This document shows, piece by piece, positions 9,469-19,051 of a DNA stretch of 64,000 nt (its first letter is position 1; every line of letters starts with the position of its first letter). The stretch comes from an uncultured SAR86 cluster bacterium (lineage in GTDB: Bacteria; Pseudomonadota; Gammaproteobacteria; Magnimaribacterales; D2472), in the NCBI GenBank assembly GCA_902593675.1, contig CACJJI010000001.1, positions 62,001-126,000 on the forward strand, given 5' to 3'. The notes below the pieces were generated by a model that was not told the DNA's origin, ran no database searches, and was given only the letters and a program-made list of their open reading frames with translations. The position numbers and the translations under genes were made by a program.

Positions 9469-11721
9469 CTAGAATCTATAATCAAGACTTAGCCCGTAAG
9501 TTCTGGGCATGCCAGTAACAAACACACCCCAACCCGTTGCGCCACTTGCTCCGAGTGTGTCCATAATATACACATCATCATTTAGGTTTTTACCCCAGAA
9601 TGAAATGCTTGTTTTATCATCTGGAAGATTCCATGTGATCCTTGCATTAAGTAGCTTATTAGTTATTTCTAACATTGGAATGTTTACAACTTCCTTGTAA
9701 TGCTCGCCTTCATAAACATAATCTACAAAGACATTCATTGTGCCACCAACTTCTAATGGTCTTTCATAATCCATGGCAATGTTGTAATTCAACTCAGGAG
9801 CATTTGGGAGCTTTCTTGCAGAGTTACCTAAAGGGCCATCAAAGTTTGTTCCTGGATCATTATTTTTGGTATTTAATTTACCAACCCCAAGTTGCCATTG
9901 TAAATTATCAGTTGCTTGATATTTAAACTCCGCTTCAAACCCTGAAACATCAGCTGTTTCAAGGTTGGTGAGAAAGTTTAGTACTAAACCATCACCAGTT
10001 TCTCTAGCTGTAGCAGCTTGTAAACCTTCATATGAATAGTTAAAAAGAGCGGCATTAAGAGTAGCTCTTCCATCAAGAATGGTTGCTTTGTAACCAATTT
10101 CAACAGATTCTACTTCTTCCTCTTTGAAAGGTTTGTATAGACGAGGGTTTGTATTTAGTCCTCCATTAATACCACCTGGCTTATAACCAGTTGCTAAACT
10201 TAAATACCATAAGGTATCTTCATTTGGCGTGTGATTTAGCGCAGCTTTCCATGTGAAAGCATTCTCATCTAAGCCGCATGGATCAACAAAGGCGTTTGGA
10301 CAGCTTGCTAGTGTTGCTGCAGGTGCTGCTGCAGGATAGCCAAAAGCAATTCCCACTTGAGAGACCATGTTCATTTTATCATTTAGGTATCTTCCACCTA
10401 ACTCAAAACTAGTTTTGTCAGAAAGTTGCCATTTACCTTGAGCATAAATTGCGTTGTTTTCTCTTTCTTGAGTGTATTGCAGCCAAAAATTGAATCCTAT
10501 CCAATCAGAGGTAAAGCCAATCCTTGGCGGAGATTCTGCAACATCGTCCTCTGAAAATTGCACACCAGCTATCCAACTAAAACTTGAGTCGGTAGTTGAA
10601 ACCAGTCTAAATTCTTGAGACCAAGACTCCATCTGAGTATTGAATAGAAAGTCTAAAAATAGAGCAGGGTTACCATCAGATTCTTTTGGTTGAACTCGAT
10701 CATATTCTGTTGTACTTGTAATTGATTTAAACTCAAAGTTCTCAAAACTTTTTGTAATTGTTAGAGTCATCAATTTGTGATCATTTTCTAGAGTTGAATC
10801 TTCATTGATAGGCGTTCCAGCCGCATTAGTATAATCTCCTGCATACCAATCATTATCTGTATCAGAGTATCCTAGAACATCGAAACAGGTATTTGGATCT
10901 AATCTGCCTTGTAAATATGCATCACAGTAACCACCACCAATTTTATTTGTACCTATGTGCTGGAAGTATACTGGTTGTGATCTATCCTCACTCGAGGCTA
11001 TCTTAAGTAACACAGAGGTGTCATCTTTTTCCCAAAGTAGCTGAAGTCTAACCGCCGAGATGTCAACTTCACCTTGTTTGTTGCCTGTCGTTCTATTGTA
11101 AACCCAGCCTTCATTCTGTTGATTGCTAACAAAACTAACTCTAGCAGCCATATTTTCACTAATTTGACCGCCATAAGCGCCCTCTAATTTTCTTTTTTCA
11201 AATTTACCGGTATCTAAATTAACATACCCCTCTGATTCCATTGAAGGTTTTCTTGAGAAATAATTTACAGCACCACCATTAGTGTTTCTTCCGAATAAAG
11301 CACTTTGTGGGCCTTTTAAAACTTCAACTCTTTCCATGTCATATAGTTGAGCGCCCATACTGACAATGGAAGTTTGAAAAACTTCATCAATGAATAATCC
11401 AACGCTTGCAGTATCACTAGCTTGGAAACTATTCATTCCAACTCCTCTAATAGTGTAAATAGGCATCGAATTACCCCATGCGTATTTAACATCTACGTTT
11501 GGTGCTTGGTTTGCTATGTTTGTAATATCCTCCCAACCAAGTTGATCTAAGTCTTGGCCAGTAAAAGCATTCACGGCAATGTTTACATCCTGAAGGCTTT
11601 CATCTCTTTTGGTTGCTGAAACTACTACTTCTTCTATCTCTTGCGCATTGGTTTCCATTGAACTGAAACCTATAAATGCCATAGGCATTGCAATTAAATA
11701 ACTAAGAAAAATTCTCCTCAT
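9469..11721 (-). CDS. TonB-dependent outer-membrane receptor
   Basis: The 750-residue protein has a signal peptide (about 1-26), a TonB-box-like segment (EEVVVSATKRDES, about 30-42), a plug domain with QAPNVDV and IRGVGMNSF, and a long beta-barrel rich in aromatic and Asn/Asp residues. It ends in YRF, a typical outer-membrane C-terminal Phe. A strong Shine-Dalgarno (AGGGGGAG) lies just before the ATG. The plug sequence NTNGGAVNYFSRKP resembles receptors for large hydrophobic or polyphenolic substrates rather than classical siderophore receptors. Its place between two copies of a PhyH/MFS/HyuB gene set suggests that it imports the substrate they process. Confidence 0.95.
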   Translation of the reverse strand: MRRIFLSYLIAMPMAFIGFSSMETNAQEIEEVVVSATKRDESLQDVNIAVNAFTGQDLDQLGWEDITNIANQAPNVDVKYAWGNSMPIYTIRGVGMNSFQASDTASVGLFIDEVFQTSIVSMGAQLYDMERVEVLKGPQSALFGRNTNGGAVNYFSRKPSMESEGYVNLDTGKFEKRKLEGAYGGQISENMAARVSFVSNQQNEGWVYNRTTGNKQGEVDISAVRLQLLWEKDDTSVLLKIASSEDRSQPVYFQHIGTNKIGGGYCDAYLQGRLDPNTCFDVLGYSDTDNDWYAGDYTNAAGTPINEDSTLENDHKLMTLTITKSFENFEFKSITSTTEYDRVQPKESDGNPALFLDFLFNTQMESWSQEFRLVSTTDSSFSWIAGVQFSEDDVAESPPRIGFTSDWIGFNFWLQYTQERENNAIYAQGKWQLSDKTSFELGGRYLNDKMNMVSQVGIAFGYPAAAPAATLASCPNAFVDPCGLDENAFTWKAALNHTPNEDTLWYLSLATGYKPGGINGGLNTNPRLYKPFKEEEVESVEIGYKATILDGRATLNAALFNYSYEGLQAATARETGDGLVLNFLTNLETADVSGFEAEFKYQATDNLQWQLGVGKLNTKNNDPGTNFDGPLGNSARKLPNAPELNYNIAMDYERPLEVGGTMNVFVDYVYEGEHYKEVVNIPMLEITNKLLNARITWNLPDDKTSISFWGKNLNDDVYIMDTLGASGATGWGVFVTGMPRTYGLSLDYRF

Positions 11722-11814
11722 GTCTCCCCCTGAATAAATTTAAGGTTTCCAATAAATTTAGCATACCAAGGTCTAATTGTGCAAGTTTTAGATACAGTTA
11801 TGCAAGGAAGATAC

Positions 11815-13140
11815 TTACATTGTATTTGCCCTTAAAACACTATTCTTATAGGGCTTCAAACAAAGGTAAAGGGCTACTATACAAATAGGAAGAAAAATCG
11901 CTGAAACTGTTGAGATTGAATAATATAATAAGCTTTCATCTTTAAAAATGTAATCTGTGAAAATAGCAACAATGCTGGGCCCAATTCCAATTGAGCAGAA
12001 GCTGGCAATAAAAAAGAAAATTGCAACTACCTGTGCTCTTATATGATTCGGAGCTATCATTTGAATTGCAACAGGCGACATTGCTTGCTGGAGAAACATG
12101 GTAAAAGAAAAAATTCCAAGCATAACAACGGCGAATGTTGAGTTAGTTATAAGCGGGGTGATTGCCATGATGGGAAATAACAATGAGAAGATTATCAAAG
12201 CACATCTTATGGGAGCATCTTTATAACCTTTGCTGAACATATAATCATGAAACTTTCCGCCTAAAACAGCTCCAAAGGATCCGAAAATAGCTAACATTAA
12301 CCCAAAAACATAACCTGCATTACTAATATCCCAGTCAAAAGCACGTCTTAAGTGTTCAGGGATCCAAGTTAAAAAACCATAAAAAACCATACCACCAAAT
12401 GAATATGCAAGAGTAATTAGAGAAAGAGTTTTTTTATTGTTATCAAGAAAAGAAATTAGAGAGGTTTTATCAATTGAGCTACTGTCATTGTCAAAGATAT
12501 TTCTTCTAACAGGTTCTTTTATCGATAGCTTGATTAACAAGGCTAAAAATATTCCTGGCAAACCAACTATTACAAACGTGACTTGCCATGGTCTCAAAGT
12601 GCCCACTATAGGAAAAACAATATCTCCAATATTTGATACATAACTTAAGATTGCGCCCCCAAGAACTAAAGCAAAACCAGTCCCAAAAGACATACCCAAC
12701 ATATAAAAACCAACCGCAGTTCCTAATTTTTCTTTTGGAAAATAGTCTGGAATCAATGAGTATACAGCTGGTGTTAAGGTAGCCTCACCAACTCCAACCC
12801 CAACTCTAGCTAAAAATAGCTGCCAATAGTTTTTTGCAAGCCCGCAAACTGCTGTCATAAGACTCCAGAAAAAAACTCCCAATGATATTATGTTTACTCT
12901 GTTTCCTCTATCTACAAGTCTAGCAATTGGTATAGCCATCGATATGTAGAAGATTGAGAATGCAAATCCAATCAATAAACTTACTTGAGTATCATTGATT
13001 AACAAATCAGATTTTATTGGCTCTATCAGCAAGGTCATTACCTGTCGATCAATAAATGAAACAGCAAATGACAGCGTCATAATTGAAAGAAAATACCAGG
13101 AATACTTTAAATCTATATTATTTTGTGGAGAAATTTCCAT
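11815..13140 (-). CDS. MFS transporter, spinster-like (paralogue of 7338-8648)
   Basis: This 441-residue inner-membrane protein has about 12 hydrophobic segments and nearly the same signatures as the other MFS copy (SFIDRQVMTLL, GVGVGEATLTPAVYSL, DYFPKEKLG). The two are therefore paralogues kept in the same region. It is downstream of the PhyH gene with a 5-base gap and would be the last gene of the minus-strand operon peroxiredoxin, NTF2-like, PhyH, MFS. A role in moving the substrate of the PhyH enzyme across the inner membrane is inferred from position. Confidence 0.9.
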   Translation of the reverse strand: MEISPQNNIDLKYSWYFLSIMTLSFAVSFIDRQVMTLLIEPIKSDLLINDTQVSLLIGFAFSIFYISMAIPIARLVDRGNRVNIISLGVFFWSLMTAVCGLAKNYWQLFLARVGVGVGEATLTPAVYSLIPDYFPKEKLGTAVGFYMLGMSFGTGFALVLGGAILSYVSNIGDIVFPIVGTLRPWQVTFVIVGLPGIFLALLIKLSIKEPVRRNIFDNDSSSIDKTSLISFLDNNKKTLSLITLAYSFGGMVFYGFLTWIPEHLRRAFDWDISNAGYVFGLMLAIFGSFGAVLGGKFHDYMFSKGYKDAPIRCALIIFSLLFPIMAITPLITNSTFAVVMLGIFSFTMFLQQAMSPVAIQMIAPNHIRAQVVAIFFFIASFCSIGIGPSIVAIFTDYIFKDESLLYYSISTVSAIFLPICIVALYLCLKPYKNSVLRANTM

Positions 13141-13145
13141 TATTT

Positions 13146-14027
13146 TTAGGAATGAGATCTATTGAATGTTTTAATTGTTTTGCTTCTATCGGTTCCGCCA
13201 CTAAATTCAGTTGAAGTTCCTAAAAAATCATCCCTGCCAAGCATAGTTCTAATACTTTTAGGTTTTCCTTTAAGCCAAGAATCATTTAAGTGATCATAAT
13301 TTTCAATTGGTCGCATCATTAATCTAGAAAATGAAATATGCAAGACTACTCTCTTACCTTTTTTGAGTCTTGGGTAATTTCCATGCCATGTTGACCCTAA
13401 CCAAAATACCAATGATCCTTTTTTGCACAAAATTGGTATAGCTCCATCTTCACTTTTTACCTCATCTTTATATGGTTGTCTCTTGTGAAGATGGCTTTTT
13501 GGTATTACTTTTGTTGGGCCTGCTTTAAGCGTAAAATCTTCACAGGGCATGCATGCTGTTATCATTAAGGGATAATCTGGCAAAGGAGCAGGGGTCCAAG
13601 CTGAATCAATATGAATGTCAAAGTTGCCACCCCCTTGTGGCCTTATACCCCCAAGCAATTGAGAAAGTAATGCCCCTTTACCAACAGCAAATTCGACAAT
13701 ATTAAGTAATTTTGAGTTTGTTACAACTTCTTCAAATATAGGATCCCTACCAAGCAGCATTGCTGCAGAAAGTCCTTTAAAATCTCCCTCTGACTCTTCT
13801 GCTAAAGAGATTATCTTTTTTCTTATCTCAGCTACAAAACTATCTTCAAAAACATTCTCAATTATGCAATATCCTTCATTTCTTAAAAAAATTAAATGAT
13901 CATACAAACCTAGTTTTTCAGCAGAATTATGTATAGATTTTGATATAGATAGCGGTTCAGGAGAAATATATTTTCTTTTTAGGGATTTATCGGGACCAGG
14001 TGGAAATTCCTTAATTATTTCTTTCAT
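13146..14027 (-). CDS. PhyH-family Fe(II)/2-oxoglutarate dioxygenase
   Basis: The 293-residue protein has the PhyH iron ligands His139-x-Asp141 (FDIHIDS) and distal His215 (TWHGNY), with a basic stretch near residues 222-227 that can supply the 2-oxoglutarate Arg. It would hydroxylate an organic substrate using O2 and 2-oxoglutarate. It shares family and spacing features with 4664-5587, but the sequences are clearly diverged. The gene sits 11 bases after the NTF2-like gene and 5 bases before the MFS gene, consistent with one operon. The substrate is unknown. Confidence 0.85.
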   Translation of the reverse strand: MKEIIKEFPPGPDKSLKRKYISPEPLSISKSIHNSAEKLGLYDHLIFLRNEGYCIIENVFEDSFVAEIRKKIISLAEESEGDFKGLSAAMLLGRDPIFEEVVTNSKLLNIVEFAVGKGALLSQLLGGIRPQGGGNFDIHIDSAWTPAPLPDYPLMITACMPCEDFTLKAGPTKVIPKSHLHKRQPYKDEVKSEDGAIPILCKKGSLVFWLGSTWHGNYPRLKKGKRVVLHISFSRLMMRPIENYDHLNDSWLKGKPKSIRTMLGRDDFLGTSTEFSGGTDRSKTIKTFNRSHS

Positions 14028-14038
14028 TTTAAGTTTTA

Positions 14039-14461
14039 TTATTCAGGTTTTAAAACTTTCATACCGGGTGTATCAGGCATGTAGCTGTGATCGCTAATAA
14101 TTAAGCCTGTTGATTCATCTATTTCAAAGAATACAGCAAAATTCCAAGATTTTTTTTCACCATCAATAGACTCACTATCAATTTGACCTTCAATTGAAAC
14201 TTTATTACCAGAAGCCACAATGTTTGATAAGTTCATTTTTCTTGATTTTGTAATATTTTCAATTTTACTCTCGCCCTTATTCCAAAATTCCCTACTACCA
14301 CCTTTTTTAACAACGTAATGATCCTGAATAGGCGCATAGACTTCAAGGTCGTTATTGTTTGAATAGCATTGCAACATTTCTTGAATAGAGCCACCTGGCA
14401 ATGTCCACGCATTTAACCATTTATTAATTAACTTAATATTTCTTTCTTCAGTTTTAGTCAT
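14039..14461 (-). CDS. NTF2-like/SnoaL-like protein
   Basis: This is a 140-residue protein of the size and pattern of the NTF2-like fold: an N-terminal helical part (IKLINKWLNAWT), a central strand region, and a C-terminal FFEIDESTGLIISDHSY. Members include polyketide cyclases, small isomerases, hydrolases and non-catalytic binding proteins. No diagnostic catalytic residues were recognised. Its start overlaps the end of the peroxiredoxin-like gene by 8 bases, so the two are probably translationally coupled. Function is unassigned beyond the fold. Confidence 0.65.
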   Translation of the reverse strand: MTKTEERNIKLINKWLNAWTLPGGSIQEMLQCYSNNNDLEVYAPIQDHYVVKKGGSREFWNKGESKIENITKSRKMNLSNIVASGNKVSIEGQIDSESIDGEKKSWNFAVFFEIDESTGLIISDHSYMPDTPGMKVLKPE

Positions 14462-15002
14462 ATGTATTTTCTGTTAAATTTTTGAGAATCTGGTTTGCAG
14501 ACGAAGCATCGACCGGACCTCCAGCAATTTCAATATTGAGATCTTTGAGAATCCCATCAAAAATAATCATTGAAAATCTTTCACATCTAAATCCAAGATT
14601 AAATCTCGTACAATCCATTTCTAAACCTACGGAATTAAAAAAATGACAATGAGCATCAGCTAGCATTGTAATTTTTCCCTTTGCTTTGCAATGTTCCGCC
14701 CAGGCATCCATGACAAATGCATCATTTACGGATACACAGATTATCTCATCAATCCCTTGATCAAAAATTTTTTCTGCTAAATTTAAATATCCTGGAATTT
14801 GAACATTAGTGCTTTTTGGGGTGAATGCTCCAGGGACTGAAAATAAAACAATTTTTTTATCTTTAAAAATATCATCAGATAGAATCGATTCTTGTATCTC
14901 GCCTGAGTCAGATAAAACCTTAAATATATTTGTAGGTACTTTTGATCCTATCTTTATTATTCTCTTAGAGTGAGGATAATTTTTTTTGTTTTCTTTCATC
15001 AT
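14454..15002 (-). CDS. peroxiredoxin-5/redoxin family protein lacking the peroxidatic Cys
   Basis: The 182-residue protein aligns with the Prx5-type redoxins: VPGAFTP, a downstream IPGYL, VSVNDAFVMDAWAEH and a C-terminal GGPVDASSA. In active members the peroxidatic Cys follows FTPx (FTPxCS); here the sequence is FTPKST, so a Ser (codon AGC) is in that place. Other Cys residues occur in AEHCKAKG, AHCHFF, MDCTRF and FRCERF but not at the active position. It is the first gene of the minus-strand operon that continues with the NTF2-like, PhyH and MFS genes. Without the Cys, normal peroxidase activity is doubtful. Confidence 0.8.
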   Translation of the reverse strand: MMKENKKNYPHSKRIIKIGSKVPTNIFKVLSDSGEIQESILSDDIFKDKKIVLFSVPGAFTPKSTNVQIPGYLNLAEKIFDQGIDEIICVSVNDAFVMDAWAEHCKAKGKITMLADAHCHFFNSVGLEMDCTRFNLGFRCERFSMIIFDGILKDLNIEIAGGPVDASSANQILKNLTENTYD

Positions 15003-15247
15003 TAAATTAATTGAGTTCTTTAAATATATTAAGTTAAATTTAATAACACAAGTAACAATACGACTTTTTTAAGCGACTTTTTAGGGAAAAGTTATTGTAA
15101 GTTCTATAATAAAAGTTATTATAAAGAAGATGACAATATCAATGGGTCTCGATTTCCCTTAGATTACAAAGATATATATATATTTATTGAGGCCCATGTT
15201 TTTAGCAGTTAACATAAACAATAGATTTATAAATAAATAATTTATTC
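15003..15247. promoter_or_regulatory. divergent intergenic region with short direct repeats
   Basis: This 245-base AT-rich spacer is the longest in the window. It separates the peroxiredoxin/PhyH operon (minus) from the HyuA/HyuB operon (plus). Two direct repeats stand out: AAAAGTTATTGTAA at 15087-15100 and AAAAGTTATTATAA at 15111-15124, 24 bases apart. CGACTTTTT also occurs twice (15061 and 15074). Spacing near two helical turns is what one would expect for a paired operator, but no regulator can be named. No coding potential or RNA gene was seen. Confidence 0.4.
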
Positions 15248-17317
15248 ATGTCTAATAAAATTGAAATTGGTATTGATATTGGTGGAACTTTCACAGACAT
15301 CTTTATAAAAGACTTAGATTCCAATACTTGGATTGTAAATAAAGTACCTTCAACACCTCCAAATTTTAGCGATGGTTTTATGAATGGTGTACATCAAACT
15401 CTTGAGCTTGGATCAAAAGAAACCGCAGATATCCAAAGAATTATTCATGGAACAACTGTAGCCACTAATACAATTATAACTGAATCAGGAGCAAGAGTTG
15501 GCATGCTGCTTACAGAAGGAGTTAGCGATATCCTTCAAATTGGCTATGGTTGGCGACCTAAAATGTATGACCTAAATATGGATCCGGTCGAACCATTATT
15601 TCTTGCCCCGAGAAGAAGGTGTGTTGGAGTGGATGAAAGAATGGATTTTCAAGGCAATGTTATTAAAAAGCTCAATATAGAGAATCTAAAGACAAAAGCA
15701 AAATTTTTGGTTGAAAAAGAAAAGTGTGAAGTATTTGTTGTTTGTTTCCTTCACTCATATGCTAATCCTGAACATGAAATTAAAGCAAAAGATTTTCTAC
15801 AAAAAACATATTCAGATATACCCATAACAATTTCAAGTGAAATTTTACCTAGAAAAAGAGAATATAAGAGACTAGTAGTAAGTGGCTTTGATGGTTATGT
15901 AAAACCTATCGTAACTAATTATCTTAATAATTTAGAATCATCGCTTGAAAAAGACGGGGCGAATTGCTCGTTTCATGTTATGCAGTCTAATGGAGGAGTT
16001 AGCGGAATAACAAACATATGCAAAAAACCCGTTGGAACAGCTTTATCTGGTTTAGCTGCAGGAGTTATAGGGGCGGCAAATGTTGGGTTAAATGCTGGAT
16101 ATCCTAACTGTATTAGTTTAGATATGGGAGGAACTAGCACTGATGTTGCGTTAATAAAAGACGGGCAAGCGATTATTACCAATGATGGAGCTTTTGAAGA
16201 ATATCCTCTTAATATTCCCATGATTGACGTAAGAACTATAGGCGCAGGAGGAAGCAGTATCGCATATGTTGATGCTGGTGGCGCGTTAAAAGTTGGCCCA
16301 GAAAGCGCAGGAGCTTTCCCAGGACCTGCATGTTATTCTCAAGGTGGAGAAAATCCGACTGTCACTGATGCAAGTTTTGTTTTGGGTTATCTCAACAAAG
16401 ATACTTTTGCAGGCTCATTAGATATCGATATTGATAAAAGTAAAGCAGCTATAAGAAATAAAATCTGTAAACCGCTTGGAATTTCCTTAATTGAGGCTGC
16501 TTTAGGTATTCATGAGATAGTCAATTCAAATATGGCGCAAACCCTAAGGTTGGTATCAATAAAACAAGGGCATGATCCAAGAGAGTTTGCATTGATGCCA
16601 TTTGGAGGCGCAGGGCCGATACACAGTGGAAAATTAGCAGAGATCTCGTCCATAAAAGAAATTCTAATCCCCCCTACACCCGGAGTTCTCTCAGCCCTGG
16701 GTTTAATGCTGGCACCGATTCAGCATGAATCAATGGCAAGTTATGAAAAAAATACTAACGATAGTTCGTGGAAAGACATTAAAAGTATTTTTTCTTCATT
16801 GGATAAAGAATGTTTTGACCGCATGAAGGAAGATAGAGTGTTAAAAAAGGATGTTACAAAAAATTATTTCGTAGAAATGAGATATATTGGGCAGTCACAT
16901 GAAATCGAAGTTCCAGTTACGGGTGAAATAAATAAAAATTTAATAGCAAAAGCGCAATCCTTATTTCATGAAATTCATCAAAATACCTATAGTTACAGTG
17001 ATAAATCTGCAGATGTCGAATTTGTAACATTGAGAACTGTGCATCAAAAACTATCTCAAGAGAGTTCAATTTTAGACAGAACTCAAAAACCTAATAAAAA
17101 TAAAGTTGTAAATAAAACTTTTAGGGACGTCTGTTTTTCAAAAAAACTTGGTTTCAAAAAAGTGCCAATATATAAGAGAGCTGATTTATTCAGGGGCTTT
17201 GAATTAAAAGGCCCAGCTATAATCGAACAGCCTGACACTACAACAATTTTACACACTAATCATTTTTTAAAAGTTGATAAATTTAATAATTTATTAATAG
17301 AAGTTCCTATAACCTGA
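15248..17317 (+). CDS. hydantoinase/oxoprolinase A subunit (HyuA-like)
   Basis: The 689-residue protein has the ASKHA-type ATP-binding motifs of the family: GIDIGGTFTD near the N-terminus (about 8-17), a second phosphate loop LDMGGTSTDVAL (about 297), and RTIGAGGSSIA. HyuA subunits use ATP to activate a carbonyl group, and together with HyuB make hydantoinases, 5-oxoprolinases or aryl/alkyl ketone carboxylases. The stop overlaps the start of the HyuB gene (TGATG), indicating translational coupling. The gene order A-B is normal. Substrate class cannot be settled from sequence alone. Confidence 0.9.
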   Translation: MSNKIEIGIDIGGTFTDIFIKDLDSNTWIVNKVPSTPPNFSDGFMNGVHQTLELGSKETADIQRIIHGTTVATNTIITESGARVGMLLTEGVSDILQIGYGWRPKMYDLNMDPVEPLFLAPRRRCVGVDERMDFQGNVIKKLNIENLKTKAKFLVEKEKCEVFVVCFLHSYANPEHEIKAKDFLQKTYSDIPITISSEILPRKREYKRLVVSGFDGYVKPIVTNYLNNLESSLEKDGANCSFHVMQSNGGVSGITNICKKPVGTALSGLAAGVIGAANVGLNAGYPNCISLDMGGTSTDVALIKDGQAIITNDGAFEEYPLNIPMIDVRTIGAGGSSIAYVDAGGALKVGPESAGAFPGPACYSQGGENPTVTDASFVLGYLNKDTFAGSLDIDIDKSKAAIRNKICKPLGISLIEAALGIHEIVNSNMAQTLRLVSIKQGHDPREFALMPFGGAGPIHSGKLAEISSIKEILIPPTPGVLSALGLMLAPIQHESMASYEKNTNDSSWKDIKSIFSSLDKECFDRMKEDRVLKKDVTKNYFVEMRYIGQSHEIEVPVTGEINKNLIAKAQSLFHEIHQNTYSYSDKSADVEFVTLRTVHQKLSQESSILDRTQKPNKNKVVNKTFRDVCFSKKLGFKKVPIYKRADLFRGFELKGPAIIEQPDTTTILHTNHFLKVDKFNNLLIEVPIT

Positions 17318-19047
17318 TGAAGAAGAATAAAGACTCTTTTGATGATCCAATTACTACTGAGGTTGTAAGAGGTTTATTAGATGCTGCAGCTGAAGAAGTT
17401 CAACAAGTTTTATACAAAGTATCTCACTCACCACTAATAACTGATGGAAGAGATTCAACATCTGCTTTATTTGATGCTCAAGGTAGAACGATAGCCCAAG
17501 CCACAGCAGTTCCATGTCATCTTGGTTGTTTGCAAGATTTGGGAAGAATATTTGCAAGTCATTTTAATCATCAGGCAAACGAAGGTGATGTTTATATCCA
17601 TAATGATCCATATAACGGAGGAACTCATTTACCTGATTTAGCAATTGTGTCTCCAGTCTTTTTTAAGAGTAAATTAATTGGATACGTGGCGACTATGTCT
17701 CATCATGCAGATATAGGTGGATTTGCTCCAGGAAGCGTTAATTTTGCAGCAAAAGATTTATATGCTGAAGGTCTAATACTTTCAATGGCAACCATAGTAA
17801 AAAATGGAAAAGTTAATGAGCCGCTCTTTGATACAATTCTAGCCAATAGCAGGGTGCCTGATACTTTAAAAGGAGATCTTGGTGGGCAAATAGCTGCTTG
17901 TCTGACAGGTGTGAAAAGATATAAAGAAATAATATCAAAAATTGGTTTAAAAAAAGTTCAAAAATGTGTTGAATCTTTATTAGATTATTCCGAGCGGATG
18001 ACAAGAAATGAAATAAAAAAAATTCCAAATGGGGAATATTATTTTGAAGACTTTTTAGATGATGATTCTTTAGAAGCAACAGCAAAACCTGTAAAGATTT
18101 GCGTCACACTCAAAGTAAAAGGCTCAAATTTAGAATTTGACTTTGATGGAACAGATAATCAAGTTGAGATTGCTATAAACAATGTTCCATCATGCCCCAA
18201 CTCAGTTGTTTACTATGCAGTCAGAACTTTAACAGGTGATAAGGTACCAAATAATGAGGGTAGTTTTAGGCCTATTACAATTAAATTGCCAAAAGGATCT
18301 ATAGTTAATAGCACTTTTCCTGCGCCTGTAGCTGTAAGAGGTATTACATTAAAACGTGTTGAGGATGTTGTTTGTGGGGTTATGGCTAAGGCATTACCAG
18401 AAAGAATGACAGCAGCACATAGCGGACAATACACAATGGTAAATTTTGTTGGTTTCGATATTGACGGAAAGAGAATTCAAGGTCACATGGGAGGGCCATA
18501 TGCTGGAGGACATGGTGCAAGATCAAATAAAGATGGAATTGATGTGACTGAGCATGGTGCAACGAATGGTTCACCAATTCCAATTGAGGTGAGTGAATCT
18601 AAATTGCCTATTCTTTTTAAGAAAAGTCTCTTATGGACTGATTCTGGAGGAGCTGGGAAGTGGCGAGGGGGTTTAGGGTACACAGCTGAAGTTGAGTGGA
18701 TGGGAGGAGATTGTTACGGATCCTTCAGAAGAGATAGAATGAAATTCAAACCGTGGGGAATTGAAGGCGGGCATGATGCCCCATTGTGTAAAACTCAAAT
18801 AATCTCCAAGAAACAAAAATATTCCCTTCCAGGAAAAATTGATACATCTCTTAAAAAGGGAGACATTATAAAAATACATACAACTGGAAGTGGCGGTTTT
18901 GGAAACCCTGAAAAAAGAGATCCTGAACTAGTTCTAGATGACTATATGAATAAAAAAATCTCATCAAGTGCAGCAAAAAATATTTATAAAGTTATGATAA
19001 AAAATAATCAGATTGATTATAAAAAAACAAATCTTTTAAGAGCATAA
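17317..19047 (+). CDS. hydantoinase/oxoprolinase B subunit (HyuB-like)
   Basis: This 576-residue protein has the same family features as 5606-7345: DPYNGGTHLPD near residue 89, GGPYAGGHGARSNKDG, SGGAGKWRGGLG and GSGGFGNP. It overlaps the HyuA gene by one base and would form the A-B complex. The close paralogue elsewhere in the window indicates duplication of the B subunit. An SDR gene begins 4 bases after its stop, so the operon probably includes it. The reaction (ring hydrolysis or ketone carboxylation) is not decidable here. Confidence 0.9.
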   Translation: MKKNKDSFDDPITTEVVRGLLDAAAEEVQQVLYKVSHSPLITDGRDSTSALFDAQGRTIAQATAVPCHLGCLQDLGRIFASHFNHQANEGDVYIHNDPYNGGTHLPDLAIVSPVFFKSKLIGYVATMSHHADIGGFAPGSVNFAAKDLYAEGLILSMATIVKNGKVNEPLFDTILANSRVPDTLKGDLGGQIAACLTGVKRYKEIISKIGLKKVQKCVESLLDYSERMTRNEIKKIPNGEYYFEDFLDDDSLEATAKPVKICVTLKVKGSNLEFDFDGTDNQVEIAINNVPSCPNSVVYYAVRTLTGDKVPNNEGSFRPITIKLPKGSIVNSTFPAPVAVRGITLKRVEDVVCGVMAKALPERMTAAHSGQYTMVNFVGFDIDGKRIQGHMGGPYAGGHGARSNKDGIDVTEHGATNGSPIPIEVSESKLPILFKKSLLWTDSGGAGKWRGGLGYTAEVEWMGGDCYGSFRRDRMKFKPWGIEGGHDAPLCKTQIISKKQKYSLPGKIDTSLKKGDIIKIHTTGSGGFGNPEKRDPELVLDDYMNKKISSSAAKNIYKVMIKNNQIDYKKTNLLRA

Positions 19048-19051
19048 TCTA

